A stretch of 64,000 nt of DNA from Oasisia sp. SBJ-2009 (GCA_964017155.1 OZ024866.1:27347605-27411604); one strand, 5' to 3'. Shown: positions 43,801 through 55,727, counted from the first letter of the stretch. Notes: generated from the sequence alone by a model not told the origin. Numbers and translations: made by a program.

Positions 43801-46800
43801 CCACACAATTAGTTACCTTTGTCCTTTTTCCTCTTTTTGCAGTCGTAATCGAGACGTCGACCTGAGAGCTTCTTCCGCAGATACTGCAACAAAGTTATTT
43901 TACGCGAATTTAATATCTTCTAGGCACAATTTACGACGGCTGGTTGGCATCGGCTAAACGTGTATAAATCTTGTGTAATATCACAGTATCAATATTGACA
44001 TTACATGGAACAGGAGCAGAGGCAGCTGGAATATATATGGGAGGAAGATTAAGTATAAAAACATATTTATGATCAGCTTGGCGATGACTTCTTATTCAAC
44101 ATCATTTGTGTCTCCATGGGAGACAGGTGAAGAGCCGCAACGAAAGGTCAAAGGTGATAGGGCTGACCTTTCTACTGAAGAAAACGGAAATACTGGAAAA
44201 TTTATTTTGGCTTCTGGGAATGTGGGGAGAAATTTATGGGTAAAATATAATTAATACAAAATATCTTATAAGGAATATTTGCTGATAAATAAATACATTA
44301 GAATACACTAAAATGCACTTAAGCTCAAGCAGTTTATCTCCTGCTTGGCAGTATTTGCAGCCATGTCACGGCTTCACTAGATCATTTAGCGGAAAATATT
44401 CAAGTTTAACTTGTGAATGTCTTGGCTCTATGTCTTCATCTCGTGTATAATAGTGACTTTGCTATTGGGGGGGGGGGGAGGTCACATGACCTACTAACAT
44501 AGGTCATGAGATACAACCAAAACGTACAGTTAAACTCAAGGTTATTTTCAGGTAAATAATATCTAATGAAACACACTATGAACAGTGAATTTGCACACAT
44601 CAAAAGCACATCGTTGACAGACAAATACCTCCACCCATGCATCCATGGTAGTTTACGTGCATAGAAAATGTTTTGTTTGGATCAGCAATCCTGCCTCAGT
44701 TAAAGGCTGTGACCTACAATCCTGCCTTATAGGCTGTGACCTACAATCCTGCCTTAAAGGCTGTGACCTACAATCCTGCCTCAGTTAAAGGCTGTGACCT
44801 ACAATCCTGCCTTAAAGGCTGTGACCTACAATCCTGCTTTAAAGGATGTGACCTACAATCCTGCCTTAAAGGTTGTGACCTACAATCCTGCCTCAGTTAA
44901 AGGCTGTGACCTACAATCCTGCCTTAAAAGTTGTGACCTACAATCCTGCCTTAAAGGCTGCACTCAGCCAGCATGGTCATTTCGAGTGTGAACTGCTCGG
45001 TTGGAGTTTCTCAGTCACAGTGACCTTTTCTAATTGCAATCAGCCTCTTCCAAGAAATGTTGACACACACAACCAATTTCATGGAGACCTCCCTGGCACC
45101 TGACACCAAGCTACAACTTCAGGAGACAGAATTATGTACCAAGTGTACTGTACAACTTGTATGTTAGCCCCAGAAGGGGCTGCATGGAGTCTACACACCT
45201 AAGACTAAGACTTGCTATAAAATGTCCTTTGGCCAGTAATAAAACTTATAATTTCTTCCCTTACTATTGTGTACAGTTCTATATACACTGGTAACAGCTT
45301 TGGTATAACTGACATCATATAATGTTTTCTCATATTGTGTTCTGTATATTTCAGTTCTAAATAAAACTCACTCAGACTGACCAAAATGTGTGTCGACCAT
45401 TAAATATTTACCCGCTGCATAGTATATTTTACGGTATATTTACCTCCTTAGCACAGACAAGATATGGAAGAAAAAGACCTTTAGTGCGCTATTCAAATGA
45501 TACAACTTCCTTTCCCAGCTGAATTACTTAAATAAGGACTCACTAAGCCAGCTTGTATTCTTAAGAAATATCTCTTCTAAAGACATACATTGTGTTTTAA
45601 TGACATTTGCTGTAATTGCCACATCCAGTCCAACAGAAACATTAGAGCTTGTGCCGATAAAATGGCGTGAATAAACCAGCAAATAAATTGAAATGTTCAG
45701 CAGCACAACAATTTGAACTGAGATTCTCTCAACTAGTCACTACAGAACACAGCCTTATCTAGAGACCCACCTACCCATTTTTGGATGGGCAAAAATGATG
45801 GGTAAAAATGTGATTGGGTGGGAGGAAATTCATTAAGTCTGTGCATGTTTTGTCTGGATTGTTTGCATACAAATGTCTGGCAGGACACATTAGACTGGTA
45901 GACATGTTACCTGCATACAGGCCTGGTACGGTGGCATGTAGAGACAACTATCTTGTGAGGCGGGATACGTACGTTAACTTCCTTGAGATCTTTTGTCTGC
46001 AGGTGAAGCAGTGGCTCGATGAAGTTCTGCTTCACGTTGTCTTCCAGCGAGTACTTGATGTCTGCCATCTCCCGGTAGCTCTCCCCCGTCTCCATCAGGG
46101 CCTTGCCTACAGAACACAAATAACATATTCCAGTAACTCTCCTCTGTATCCATGAGGGCCTTACCTAGAGAACACAAATACCCTCTCCCGGCAACAAATA
46201 ACATCTCTTGGTAACTCTGCCCTGTCTCCACCAGGGCCTTGCCTAGAGATCACAAACCACAACTGTAGCTCATATATCACCAGTTAATTGTATTTAATAC
46301 TTTCATGTGCATGTCTTAACACCTGGCCAAACCAGTGGCTTTTACAGAGGCACAAAGTTAACTTGTACGCTAACAACTAACAAGTACTTACCAAATTCTG
46401 ACTCGTTCCCCAGTTCGTTGCCGTATCTGATCATGCACTCGCCGAGCTGACCCTCTGGCTGTGGGTAGAGGGCGTTCTTTGCCTGGCCACGCAGTTTTGA
46501 GATGGAATTCACTGCCGACAGTTTCGCTCGGGATGCTGAAAAAAGGAAAACAACATGCATTATGATCACAGTGACAGTGTCTGAATGTTCAGCTGACATG
46601 TGTCCGGTCTACAAAGTCAGTCTGGTAACTTATACACTGGCAGATCAGTTCATTCAACACCTACTTTACTTCAGTTCTATGGGAAGCATTCAGCCATTCT
46701 GCAGTTATTGTGCAAAAACATTCATACATATGTAAACCACCACTGTCTACATATTTACTGAAGCAGGTGAGTCAAGGTGGCACATGGTGAATTGCCCCGG

Positions 46801-48186
46801 TTTCGAAACGGCAATGAAAAGATTCGAACACTAGCCTCAACAGACTCCAAAATTCCAACATATAAATATATATATTATGATAACATATCATAGACATACA
46901 CATTTGACTGAATGACTGTTATTGTTGCAGTAATCAAAGCAGAGGATATTGGAGACAGCAACTCTGACAAATAGTACTTCCAAGGATTATATCTCCTATA
47001 AATGTGAAAGCATCAAGACAATCAAAATCATGTTCTACAGTCTACACAGATAATATTATATACTAACAGTAAAACATCTATTGCACGTTTGTCCTTGAGA
47101 ATCTGAGCTCTGAGGTGCAACACACAAAAATCATTAAGCATAATTATGAATATGAATGGCGACATGCTGGAATCATTATTTGAGCATACACAATTACACA
47201 GGCAATGTCTCCAGTTACTCCACATTTATTCCAGTATGAGGATTCACATTTGTATTGCAGTAGTGAACTTAACACACTACAGCCACAGATCAATTGGAGT
47301 AATTAGTGTCTGTCCAATTACTAAAGATCATATCATCTTAATGATTATTTGAGCACAAGTTATTCTTAAAATTCCCTCTTCTATTGATTTATCTTATCAC
47401 AAATCAACTGACTAATATTGACATTTGTCACGTGTGAATGAATACAAATGATGTGTAGATTTCAACACGACTTATTTGTCCATCGGACAAGTAAAAATCT
47501 GACCAATTTCTATCGTTACAAATGTGTTACCGCAGTGTGTCTACTGTCTACACAAGCAGCCAGCAGCTCTGTAACAAGATATGTTAAATCGACAGCAGTC
47601 TCCTCACATCGACTCGACCCACGGACACCTCTCTGTCTCATGCATTAGCAACCAGCTTGTCACGGAACCATCCATTAACGAACACGTCCACAAACCAAAC
47701 ATACAGCTGCAGCAGTTTCATTTCCATCTGACACCATCAACCTTTCGATTGTTATTGCACCATTTACGATTCTCTGTGGGAAATCAATGGATCAGGGTCC
47801 TCATTGCTATGGCCAATGTTTCGCCAGTGCGGTCACGTTCCATGTGCATGGAACTCTCCTCCAATACTTCAGCCACTGATCCATGTGGGTCATCCTCAAT
47901 ACTAATAGACCCAGGGGTTGCTCATGCCATGTTGGATTAACAAGACGTTTCTACTAGACCGCTGAATAACCTCCGAGACACCTACAGTGTGATACGACTA
48001 CACAAGCATCCTATTAGTTGCTGCTGCAATTTTAATAGGAAACAGCCAATGTAGTTTTGGAGGATTAACTTATATGTTGGTATCATGATTATCTTTTAAA
48101 TAAAATAAATGTATTTATAATATAAATACATTTATATATATATACATATATATATATATATAATATATATATATAATATATATATA

Positions 48187-48284
<98 letters not shown>

Positions 48285-48629
48285 GCAGTCACTACTCTAT
48301 ACAACAAGGTTTATTTTACGCCACAAACAATAACACATCTACAGAAAAAATATGCTTCTATTGAAAATAAAATAAAATTACATAGCCGACTACCATTTGA
48401 ACCCAGGGTATCTCACTCTACATCACTTACAGGGAAAAGCCACATGTATCTTCCCTTCCTACCTATACCCTCTCCTACTTAGGCAGCAAACCTCTAAGTC
48501 ACCTAAGTAGCCCTACCCTCCAATGGGTATCACCCAAACTACATTGTGGCCCTGTCATGTGTTGTATCATTATGTTCTATTGAAAGTGAAAGGACAATGT
48601 CCATAGTATAGGCAGAGTTGGAGCTTGTG

Positions 48630-48701
<72 letters not shown>

Positions 48702-51700
48702 ACTCTAATGAGATGGGCCCTCTCACAAAGCCTCTGGAGCCACTTGGCGGTTGAAGAGATAATTATCAATGCTTTTATGTCAAACCCATACGAGAACAAT
48801 TTGCTGGCAGTTACTTTAATCACAAATTTATTAGTTCCACATGATTGATCAATGGTACAATGTTAGGAGTGAAATGAGATTTGCAGACATAGTAAGCAAG
48901 TCTGGACCACTTCTGACACACAAGTCACAACTAGGCAGTTTAAATCAAGCAATGCTTCACATGGCTCTGTCAGCCGTTTTGGTTTCCACAAACCGAGGTA
49001 GATACTGTTTCGTTTGCTTACAGGGAGGAGTAAACACGTGCAGCTCAAGTCACACATTTCATGTTACTAACCTCACGTACAGCAATAGACAGTTGACAAA
49101 CTAGCACACTATTTACCATTGACATTTCAAACAGACCATTTGCCATTTTCAACATGATGCTATAACTGGCAGATTTGTTATCCATAAAAACACTGCGCCA
49201 GCTAAACATTCTGCCGCAGCTCCATGTTTAATGTCAATCAGTGGCACTAAACAATCTGCTGCTTAATTAACATAATATGTCACCACTTGATTTAGTTGGG
49301 TGGTCTCATGAAAACATAAATTGTATGTGATTGCCTTTTTTCTAAATTTAGCACAACCAAGTGAAGAGAGTCCTTGATAAGCTGGAATTAGTCTACTGGG
49401 GGAATCATTGGACCCCATTTTATTAAACATCTGTGCTTCGGATCCACAACCTGCCAGTGAGAAAGACAGCACAAATCCATCAATACAACACACATAAATG
49501 GACCAAAACAAGCGATACTCCTCAAAGGCCCAAGGACAGACACAAGGAGACGGCAATGCATTCAACCTCCATCAATTCATCTTGCAGTATTCCTCTGGTC
49601 TGTTTCTGCATCCATTATTTGGAGTAATCTAATAATCTTCCGACTGTCAGTGCTACAGCGACCTCACACACTGTCTGAAGATTGCCTGGGACACTCACAA
49701 TTAGCAGTCGTTCTCCTGGCAGTATTTGATAATTCTGTGTGACAAAGGTTCGTGATAAGATTTCAAAAGGAATAACCATCAAGGTAGAAATGGGAAGGGA
49801 GAATGGTAACTATGAAGGGGATTGCTGGCTATGCGTATTTGGCACCTCACCAGACTAGGGAGAGATGAGGACTTATGTGTGTCTATTTACAATCACATAT
49901 ATTACAACAAAGGGCAAAGGTGACGGGGGGAAGGATAATACATTAAGAGCAATATAGAGTTATATACGGCAGAGTCTCCATTATGAGCAGGAACTGTTGT
50001 CAACTGTTAAGGTCATAAATGGATAAAATAACAAAATATGAATCAAGGTAACGGTTTAACTTTAACCTACGAAATAATAACAATAATATTAATGACTTTT
50101 TATGCACCAGTATCCTCGAAGATCAAGCTCAATGGCGCGACAAAACCAAGGGATTAAGCAATCTCGTAATCATAGACACTTATCGGAAGCACAAGCACAA
50201 GCACAAGCACAAGCACAAGCACAAGCACAAGCACAAGGAGTGACTGGAATGAAAAAAAAAAACACGAAAGGAAGGTAGTCATGATTAGACAGAGGTGGGC
50301 AGGATGTGCATTAACGAGACACTGACACATGGTGTGTGGGAAACAGAAGGGCCAAGGCGGCTATAGAAGATTGACATTCACATTGAGATGGCGTCAAGAC
50401 AGTTGAAAGAGTTGGAGTGAATAACAGAGTGGGAGAGGAGAGTAGGGCAGAGGTCTGAGAGACACTGATACATGTCATCAAACAGACAAACCAAATGATG
50501 ACGACCCACGGAACATTACAACGGGGAAGTAGAAGTGAACACATCTAACAGACAACCAGTAGAGAAGTGAACACATCTAACAGACAACCAGTAGAGAAGT
50601 GAACACATCTAACAGACAACCAGTAGAGAAGTGAACACATCTAACAGACAACCAGTAGAGAAGTGAACACATCTAACAGACAACCAGTAGAGAAGTGAAC
50701 ACATCTAACAGACAACCAGTAGAGAAGTGAACACATCTAACAGACAACCAGTAGAGAAGTGAACACATCTAACAGACAACCTGTAGAGAAGTGAACACAT
50801 CTAACAGACAACCAGTAGAGAAGTGAACACATCTAACAGACAACCAGTAGAGAAGTGAACACATCTAACAGACAACCAGTAGAGAAGTGAACACATCTAG
50901 CAGACAACCAGTAGAGAAGTGAACACATCTAACAGACAACCAGTAGAGAAGTGAACACATCTAACAGACAACCAGTAGAGAAGTGAACACATCTAACAGA
51001 CAACCAGTAGAGAAGTGAACACATCTAGCAGACAACCAGTAGAGAAGTGAACACATCTAGCAGACAACCAGTAGAGAAGTGAACACATCTAGCAGACAAC
51101 CAGTAGAGAAGTGAACACATTTAGCAGACAACCAGTAGAGAAGTGAACACATTTAGCAGACAACCAGTAGAGAACAAAATGTAACACTTTCACGAGCAAA
51201 ATATCTGTAGAACATAATTAACGTATCGTGTTACCAAGCCAATAACATCTCAATAGGTCGCACAAAGCTATACTAAGAACAGAACGGAATAATACTCCCA
51301 CATGCGCAACAATGGCACACACGGCTGTGTACATGAAACCTAAAAATAATCACAGCCATGTTTCCCTGGAGCCAGTGCTGACATAATGAGAACTAATGAC
51401 CACAGGCAAGAAAATCAATTGTTGTCCTCCCACTCCAGCCTGGCCGGACAAACAGTCACCCCCACATAACCCACCACGCCTTGTTAGAGACAGCAGGGGT
51501 CAGGGGGTGTGCAGCCTCCTGTCAATGCCCTCTTCCTGTGTTTAACGCCTGGCGTACACTGACAATTCATCTGCCTATATTTGGACCGTCAACCATTGAA
51601 ACATATCGGAAGACATTGTAAGAAATGTTCTGTCAGTGTATGCCAGTAATGTAACATTGATTCCTAGTTGGGCAACACATTGTGATGTAGATGAAGGGTG

Positions 51701-54700
51701 TTTTATCCGATTCAAATGAACACTATGTCATCAGCGTATGCGTCCCAGTAAAGCAACTCAACTGCCAGTCACAAGTGCACATGGTAATTAAGACATAACC
51801 AGATTCTCCAGTCACGTTGGCCAATACCACAGCTTGCCAGTCTCAGGAGAGTGCACATCAATCTCTCCTGCAATGAAATCGCTGACCACAAAGTGACAAC
51901 TGTGTATCTTCCTTCACGATTAGTGGCGTTATTAGCTGTAACAACCAGTCAAAAAAGTCTAGTGGCAATCAGGGACACTTCCAGTACCCATTCTGTTCTT
52001 GATCATGTAGTCCTTGAACAAGACTATACTAGGTGCCATGTTCTGCCCTCTGTCCACTATGTCTAGCACAACCCACACCTTGCCGTGATGTATCACGCAT
52101 CTGCGTGCCCAACAGCATCTTATTGACTCTAGTGCTTCCACAGACAGACAGACAGACCCATTTTAATATCACACGTGTAAATTAATGACAGAAGTAATTA
52201 CCAGAGTGCACACTCATGCAATTCATGGTTTAAACACCAGGATTTTGATCAAGCAAGTACAGCTGCAGGCGGCCAGCAGTTGCATCTTCTAAGATGCTAT
52301 TATTGCAGATGTATGTGGCAATCACCATGAGTGTACCCACCCATCTTTATTACTGCTATAATAAAAATAAAACTTGACTGTTGCATGATAAACCAGTCAT
52401 CATTGTAAGACTTAGTGGTGGGATCAATTGCATTAAATCAGAATGAATCGAGAATAAATCAGGCATCCTGATGTTTTATGTCATTGTAGTGAAAATCAGA
52501 GCACGTTCTTCTCTCTGATGTCTGTGTTCTAAAACCCGAACGCCTATGCCATCAAATGTGTGCAGTCTGTGCACACAAACTGCTGGTAAGGTTCAGCGGC
52601 ATCTCAGTACTTATACTGACACAGTAGGTACTGGAATACCAAATCTTGTGATGAGGGAGACAGGGACACAGGTTAGACTTACCAGGCGGTAATGGAATGG
52701 TTCTCAGAAATTACTACTATTAGACAAATCGTACTCATCGGCCTGCAGAGACAGGTGACTTTAGGCAACGAACACCAACAGAGAATCTCAATTGAAACCA
52801 GGTAGACTCCCTGATGTCACCATTGTTGTGTTTGTGCACTTGTATTAGCATGCATTCCTTCAAATGGATCAGACCAGTGGGTGGGTGGGTGGGTGGGTGG
52901 GTGAGTGGGTGGGTGGGTGAGCACACGAAGGATGAGGAAGACAGCGAGAGAGAGAGAAGGGAGGGAGAGTGGCTTGAGTTATGAAGAGGATCTTCAACGT
53001 CACAAACTATTATTTTGAGACACAAGACTGCCAATGAACTACATGACCACAGCTGCTTTGCCCATGACACCAGTCTACAAAGCACCTTAGTTCTTCAAAC
53101 ACTACTTGTAATATTTTTTCATGACAAAACTGCATCACAATAACGCTGGAGACAAAATACGAGAATCCACAGAATGTAACAATTGAGACACACCTTAACA
53201 AAATGGCACTGCCGACGAATATGGCCAACTTATGGCACTGGGACACTAAGGGTTAAGGGAAACAGCCCGGGGAAGGCGATGGATAATTTCACGAGAATGA
53301 CCTTTCATTAGGCAGATGCAGCAGAAGCGATCGGCGCATTATCATCGCATTGATTTTCTTCAGATTTTCTTACCTAACGACAAATTGGATGTAATTACGA
53401 GAATATTACAACAGGGCCAGTCGTGTGTCCTGTCCATGGGGATGTGGTCCTGCTGGAATTCCAGGTTTTGTCCCTCTCCAACCCCTCATTTTTATATACA
53501 TTAGAAGCCCAGTTACTGTTAGGATATGTGACACATACTGTGAATCATTTATACTGTGTCAAATCAAGTAGTTGGAAAAATTCAAATGGAAATATTTTCT
53601 TCAGAAACGTAAGTTGCACAACCTAAGCTACAGCTAAAATAACAATGTGTAAATTGGTGTTATTTTACCTACAGTACTAATTATTCATGATAGCTAAACA
53701 TAACAAACTAGCTATATAGTAGTACTATAAACTGACATGACAGTAGGAATATAGTATCACAAAAATATTAACAGATTTCTTACATGGGGCTAGCAGTGAG
53801 TCACTTTGATGAAACTTGCTAGACTATTGCACCAATGGCATCCTCATTCATATGCAAATTGAGCATTTCAAATGGCATTTCATTTCAAGTAGAATGAAAG
53901 CAATCCTGAGCCCTGGGTGAAGTCTTTGTTGTGGACAATTTCCAGGGCTTTATCCAGGATAAAATTATTGCCAGTCACACATGTTTTGGTGGACACATGG
54001 ATGTTAACTGTTAAGCTAGTTTACGAACTTTCAGATGTGCCTGATGACCTAAAATGGGCTACAAACGCACGACACCATTTACACTCACTTTCAATGCATA
54101 ACTAACAATATCTATGGTTTTGGAAGACCTTTTTTTGCTCAATTTTTTTACCCGTCCACCCATATTTCTGCCCGTTGTTTTTACCCGTCCTAAAGACGGG
54201 TGGACGGGTCTCTACATAAAGCTATGACAATTTCTTTCGATCTTCCCTGGTATATCACATGCTTCCATCTACGTGCCTAGATCTCCTGTATTGTGGAGAT
54301 CACTGAATAAACACAACGGATGGCCGGAGTGAATTCGGCACGAAGCCAGTCCACTAGTGCACAAACTGCACATACTCATCATTCACCATTAACCGTGATT
54401 AACATCAGACAGCGAGCACGGCCCCAGATTCACAGTCATTACAGCACACATAGACCCGAGGCATGTGAGCAAGTTTAGTGCGGTGTACAAAGCCTGTGAG
54501 CCTCACACAGTCACATCAGCTTCCATGGACCTTATGGTAGACTCAGACATAGACAAGACGGGGACAGGCCAGCATTTCTTCTTCCAAAGGCGATCATGTT
54601 AGTAGGGCTCAGATCACTATTTTCTCCAGATGACCATATTAATGATTTTCTAGCACTACACGGAAGGTAATGATTTTGATGTTACCACAGTCGCATGTCA

Positions 54701-55382
54701 TTCCACTTGCATCATAAACATGATAAAATCTCATAATTTTATCAGGAAAATCTATAGGATTATATCACATGATCGTAAGAGATACATTTCTTGTGGCTGG
54801 CTAGAAACATGTGGGCAACTGGGCATACATTCATGGTGTATGTGGTAAAAAAGACAGCATCTTTGCATCATAGGCCTATCAGTATGTCCACATGTTGCTA
54901 GCCAGCCACCAGAAATGTATCTGTCACGATCACATGTGATATAATATAATCTTACACTTTTCCTGCACAAACTATTTATTTCTGGGAACTTTTTACAAAA
55001 GATGGTATGTACCTCATCAAAATCATAGTCTCTTCATTTACAAACCTGGACAAAACGGTGACAATCAGCATCAGTCTTTCTCTTAGAAATGTTGACAAAT
55101 TAACTTATTTGTGTCATTGTGCCATCCATTGTCATCGTAACACCTAGGTAGTGTCATGACTCATGACGACACACATTTCACCATGTCACCATCCATTACA
55201 CCTGTCAGGGTCATCATGTCAACCAGTATCACCATATCACCCAGTGCTGGTGACACCAATATCAGTCTGTGATATAATGTCACCAATGAACCTACAGTGA
55301 TGTACTCACCTGGATTCGGCTGCAGTAACTCGTGTGTCCGTGCCATCAGTTCGTCCACCAGCTTCCCCATCACGTCCACTTT
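34881..55382 (-). CDS. SH3GL: Endophilin-A (SH3GL family), N-terminus missing
   Basis: BAR- and SH3-domain protein that bends membrane and recruits dynamin and synaptojanin in clathrin-mediated and fast endocytosis. Coding exons in transcript order: 55310-55382, 46392-46535, 45973-46106, 43817-43883, 38720-38820, 37168-37271, 36578-36759, 34881-35068; all phases match (331 residues). BAR-domain landmarks are [94 protein letters not shown] and [21 protein letters not shown] variable linker exon follows, then one SH3 exon with [21 protein letters not shown] and GYFPVNYV. The expected first 35-40 residues (amphipathic helix and the start of helix 1) were not found between 55383 and 64000. Vertebrates have three paralogues; I cannot say which one, if any, this single gene equals. 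Tandem repeats abut several exons. Confidence 0.95.
36198..36212 (-). other. Candidate 15-nt microexon of endophilin, before the SH3 exon
   Basis: On the minus strand AAGATCTTTCGAAAG is preceded by a pyrimidine-rich tract ending CATCTGCAG and followed by GTAAAG. Exon 36578-36759 ends in phase 1 and exon 34881-35068 starts in the matching phase. Inclusion would keep frame and turn SSK-AGK into SSKEDLSKAGK, five extra residues at the linker/SH3 border. This is inferred from splice signals alone. Confidence 0.45.
36905..36976 (+). repeat. Partial relative of the 30487-30741 MITE-like element
   Basis: AGGTATTCAAGA, AACTGATTTTAAGAGCTCTT and AACGTTAGTGAAAT occur in the same order as at 30653-30741. 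It lies in the endophilin intron after exon 37168-37271. Confidence 0.55.
37272..38005 (-). repeat. 18-bp minisatellite made of the endophilin exon 8 acceptor
   Basis: About 40 copies of an 18-bp unit, on the coding strand TCGTGTCGTGTCTGACAG. The last copy, TTGTGTTGTGTCTAACAG, is itself the splice acceptor of exon 37168-37271. Every unit therefore ends in an acceptor-like TCTGACAG. Long open frames cross the array in several frames because 18 is a multiple of 3; they are not genes. In the frame of the exon each unit has TGA just before CAG. Confidence 0.93.
38371..38700 (+). repeat. (GGAC)n / GGACAAAG array beside endophilin exon 7 donor
   Basis: Ten or so copies of a GGGACGGACAAA-type 12-mer are followed by a pure GGAC run of about 180 bases. 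The array ends about 20 bases from the 5' splice site of exon 38720-38820 (donor GTCAGT). Arg-Pro-Ser-Val frames through it are artefacts. Confidence 0.97.
38845..39065 (+). repeat. CAGTACACA / CAGTACATG 9-bp array beside endophilin exon 7 acceptor
   Basis: About 24 copies of a 9-bp unit start about 25 bases upstream (minus strand) of the acceptor of exon 38720-38820. A looser CACATCA/CATTGCA-rich zone follows to about 39430. It is not coding. Confidence 0.93.
39066..43816. other. Endophilin intron between exons 6 and 7
   Basis: Low-complexity CA/TCA-rich DNA to about 39700, a (GT)/(GC) microsatellite at 39706-39758, then ordinary AT-rich intron. A short palindrome-bearing direct repeat is at 40786-40960. 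No other gene is recognisable. Confidence 0.5.
40786..40960. repeat. Direct repeat carrying a TGACAT...ATGTCA palindrome
   Basis: AATGACATGGAATGTCA occurs at about 40825 and again at about 40930, each followed by (T/C)AGAT(T/C)TAGC. GGCCAA words flank them on the left. The core TGACATggAATGTCA is a near-palindrome. Possibly a small MITE; no target duplication was identified. Confidence 0.5.
44696..44962 (+). repeat. 27/34-bp minisatellite in endophilin intron 5
   Basis: About 10 copies of GTGACCTACAATCCTGCCTT plus AAAGGCT, some with an extra CAGTT before AAAGG. It lies about 0.8 kb upstream (minus strand) of exon 43817-43883. Peptide repeats read through it (TYNPALK) are a by-product of the unit length. 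Confidence 0.95.
45757..45840 (-). mobile_element. Solo end of the Harbinger-like family
   Basis: CTTATCTAGAGACCCACC followed by TACCCATTTTTGGATGGGC and ATGATGGGTAAAAATG matches, in reverse complement, the hairpin-like ends at 23195-23275 and 54150-54226. No transposase is left here. Confidence 0.6.
46107..46262 (-). repeat. Two extra copies of endophilin exon 5 acceptor region
   Basis: The first 33 or so bases of exon 45973-46106 and its upstream acceptor recur at pseudo-exon starts 46164 and 46242, each reading (coding strand) CTCTAG|G(C/T)AAGGCCCT(C/G)(A/G)TGGA. The copy at 46164 even has acceptor and donor side by side (CTAGGTAAGG). Joining at either copy would shift the frame. Confidence 0.85.
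46590..46850 (-). mobile_element. Degenerate SINE of the tRNA-headed family
   Basis: The minus strand shows a remnant head near 46830 (TTCGAATCTTTTC), then CACCATGTGCCACC, a GACAGTGGTGGTTTACATAT body and TTGAATGAACTGATCTGCCA. The order parallels 30083-30428 with many changes. Confidence 0.5.
47176..48130. other. Endophilin intron 3 segment, nothing recognised
   Basis: Ordinary AT-rich intron. The short region before it (47100-47175, GAGGTGCAAC...AAATCATTAAG...GAATCATT) resembles 10125-10190, a faint dispersed repeat. A 119-codon open frame at 47581-47940 has no features of a known protein. Confidence 0.4.
48136..48282. repeat. (AT)n microsatellite
   Basis: About 145 bases of alternating TA with a few AATA breaks near the left side. 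Confidence 0.97.
48629..48702 (+). repeat. (CTGC)n tetranucleotide repeat
   Basis: About 18 perfect CTGC/GCCT units in the large endophilin intron 3. Confidence 0.97.
50188..50237 (+). repeat. (CACAAG)n hexanucleotide repeat
   Basis: About eight perfect copies of GCACAA in the endophilin intron 3. Confidence 0.95.
50535..51172 (+). repeat. 32-bp minisatellite, about 20 copies, in endophilin intron 3
   Basis: The unit GTGAACACATCTAACAGACA plus ACCAGTAGAGAA repeats about 20 times with very few changes (AACAG/AGCAG, ATCT/ATTT). The variants cluster towards the right end (AGCAG, then ATTTAGCAG), suggesting the array grew by local copying. It is more than 4 kb from either exon. Confidence 0.98.
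51173..53900. other. Endophilin intron 3 segment, no gene seen
   Basis: Ordinary intron with a (GGGT)n tract at 52877-52920 and a GAGA-rich patch at 52940-52975. No recognisable protein or transposon end was found on either strand. Confidence 0.4.
53905..54226 (+). mobile_element. 3' end of a second Harbinger-like copy
   Basis: Matches 22990-23275 nearly base for base over long stretches: AAAATTATTGCC-GTCACACAT, TTTTGGTGGACACATGGATG, ACACTCACTTTCAA-GCATAA, ATCTATGGTTTTGGAAGACC and the closing GGGTCTCTACATAAAGCTAT. It starts part-way through the transposase region and lacks the rest of the gene, so it is a non-autonomous fragment. Confidence 0.8.
54757..54953. mobile_element. Foldback / MITE with about 65-bp terminal inverted repeats
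   Basis: The left arm (TTATATCACATGATCG, AGATACATTTCTTGTGGCTG, GCTAGAAACATGTGG) is the inverted complement of the right arm (CCACATGTTGCTAGC, CAGCCACCAGAAATGTATCT, CGATCACATGTGATATAA). The loop is about 65 bases. There is no coding capacity. The ATATCACATGATC end word resembles words in the repeats at 14600 and 25050. Confidence 0.85.
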
Positions 55383-55727
55383 CTGAAACACAACAGCAAC
55401 TCTGAAAACACCTTTCAATACGTCCAATTTCTGAAACACAACAGCAACTCTGAAAACACCTTTCAATACGTCCACTTTCTGAAACACAATGTTCAGCATC
55501 TCTGAAAACACCTTTCAATACGTCCACTTTCTGAAACACAATGTTCAGCATCTCTGAAAACACCTTTCAATACGTCCACTTTCTGAAACACAATGTTCAG
55601 CATCTCTGAAAACACCTTTCAATACGTCCACTTTCTGAAACACAACAGCATCTCTGAAAACAACTTTCAATATGTCCACTTTCTGAAACACAATGTTCAG
55701 CAACTCTGAAAACACCTTTCAATATAT
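55383..55727 (-). repeat. 48/52-bp minisatellite made of the endophilin exon 3 acceptor
   Basis: Six copies follow the real acceptor, at spacings 48, 48, 52, 52, 52 and 48. On the coding strand each has TGTGTTTCAG|AAAGTGGACGT, that is the acceptor plus the first 11 bases of exon 55310-55382, then a short intron piece ATTGAAAGGTGTTTTCAGAG. The two copies nearest the exon are 48 bp and open in the exon's frame. Confidence 0.92.

Noticed and set aside
47581..47940. 119-codon open frame
   Set aside because: No recognisable domain, no splice or start support, and it lies in a large endophilin intron.
50535..51172. Possible CRISPR array because of regular 32-bp repeats
   Set aside because: Head-to-tail units with no spacers, inside an animal intron; it is a minisatellite.
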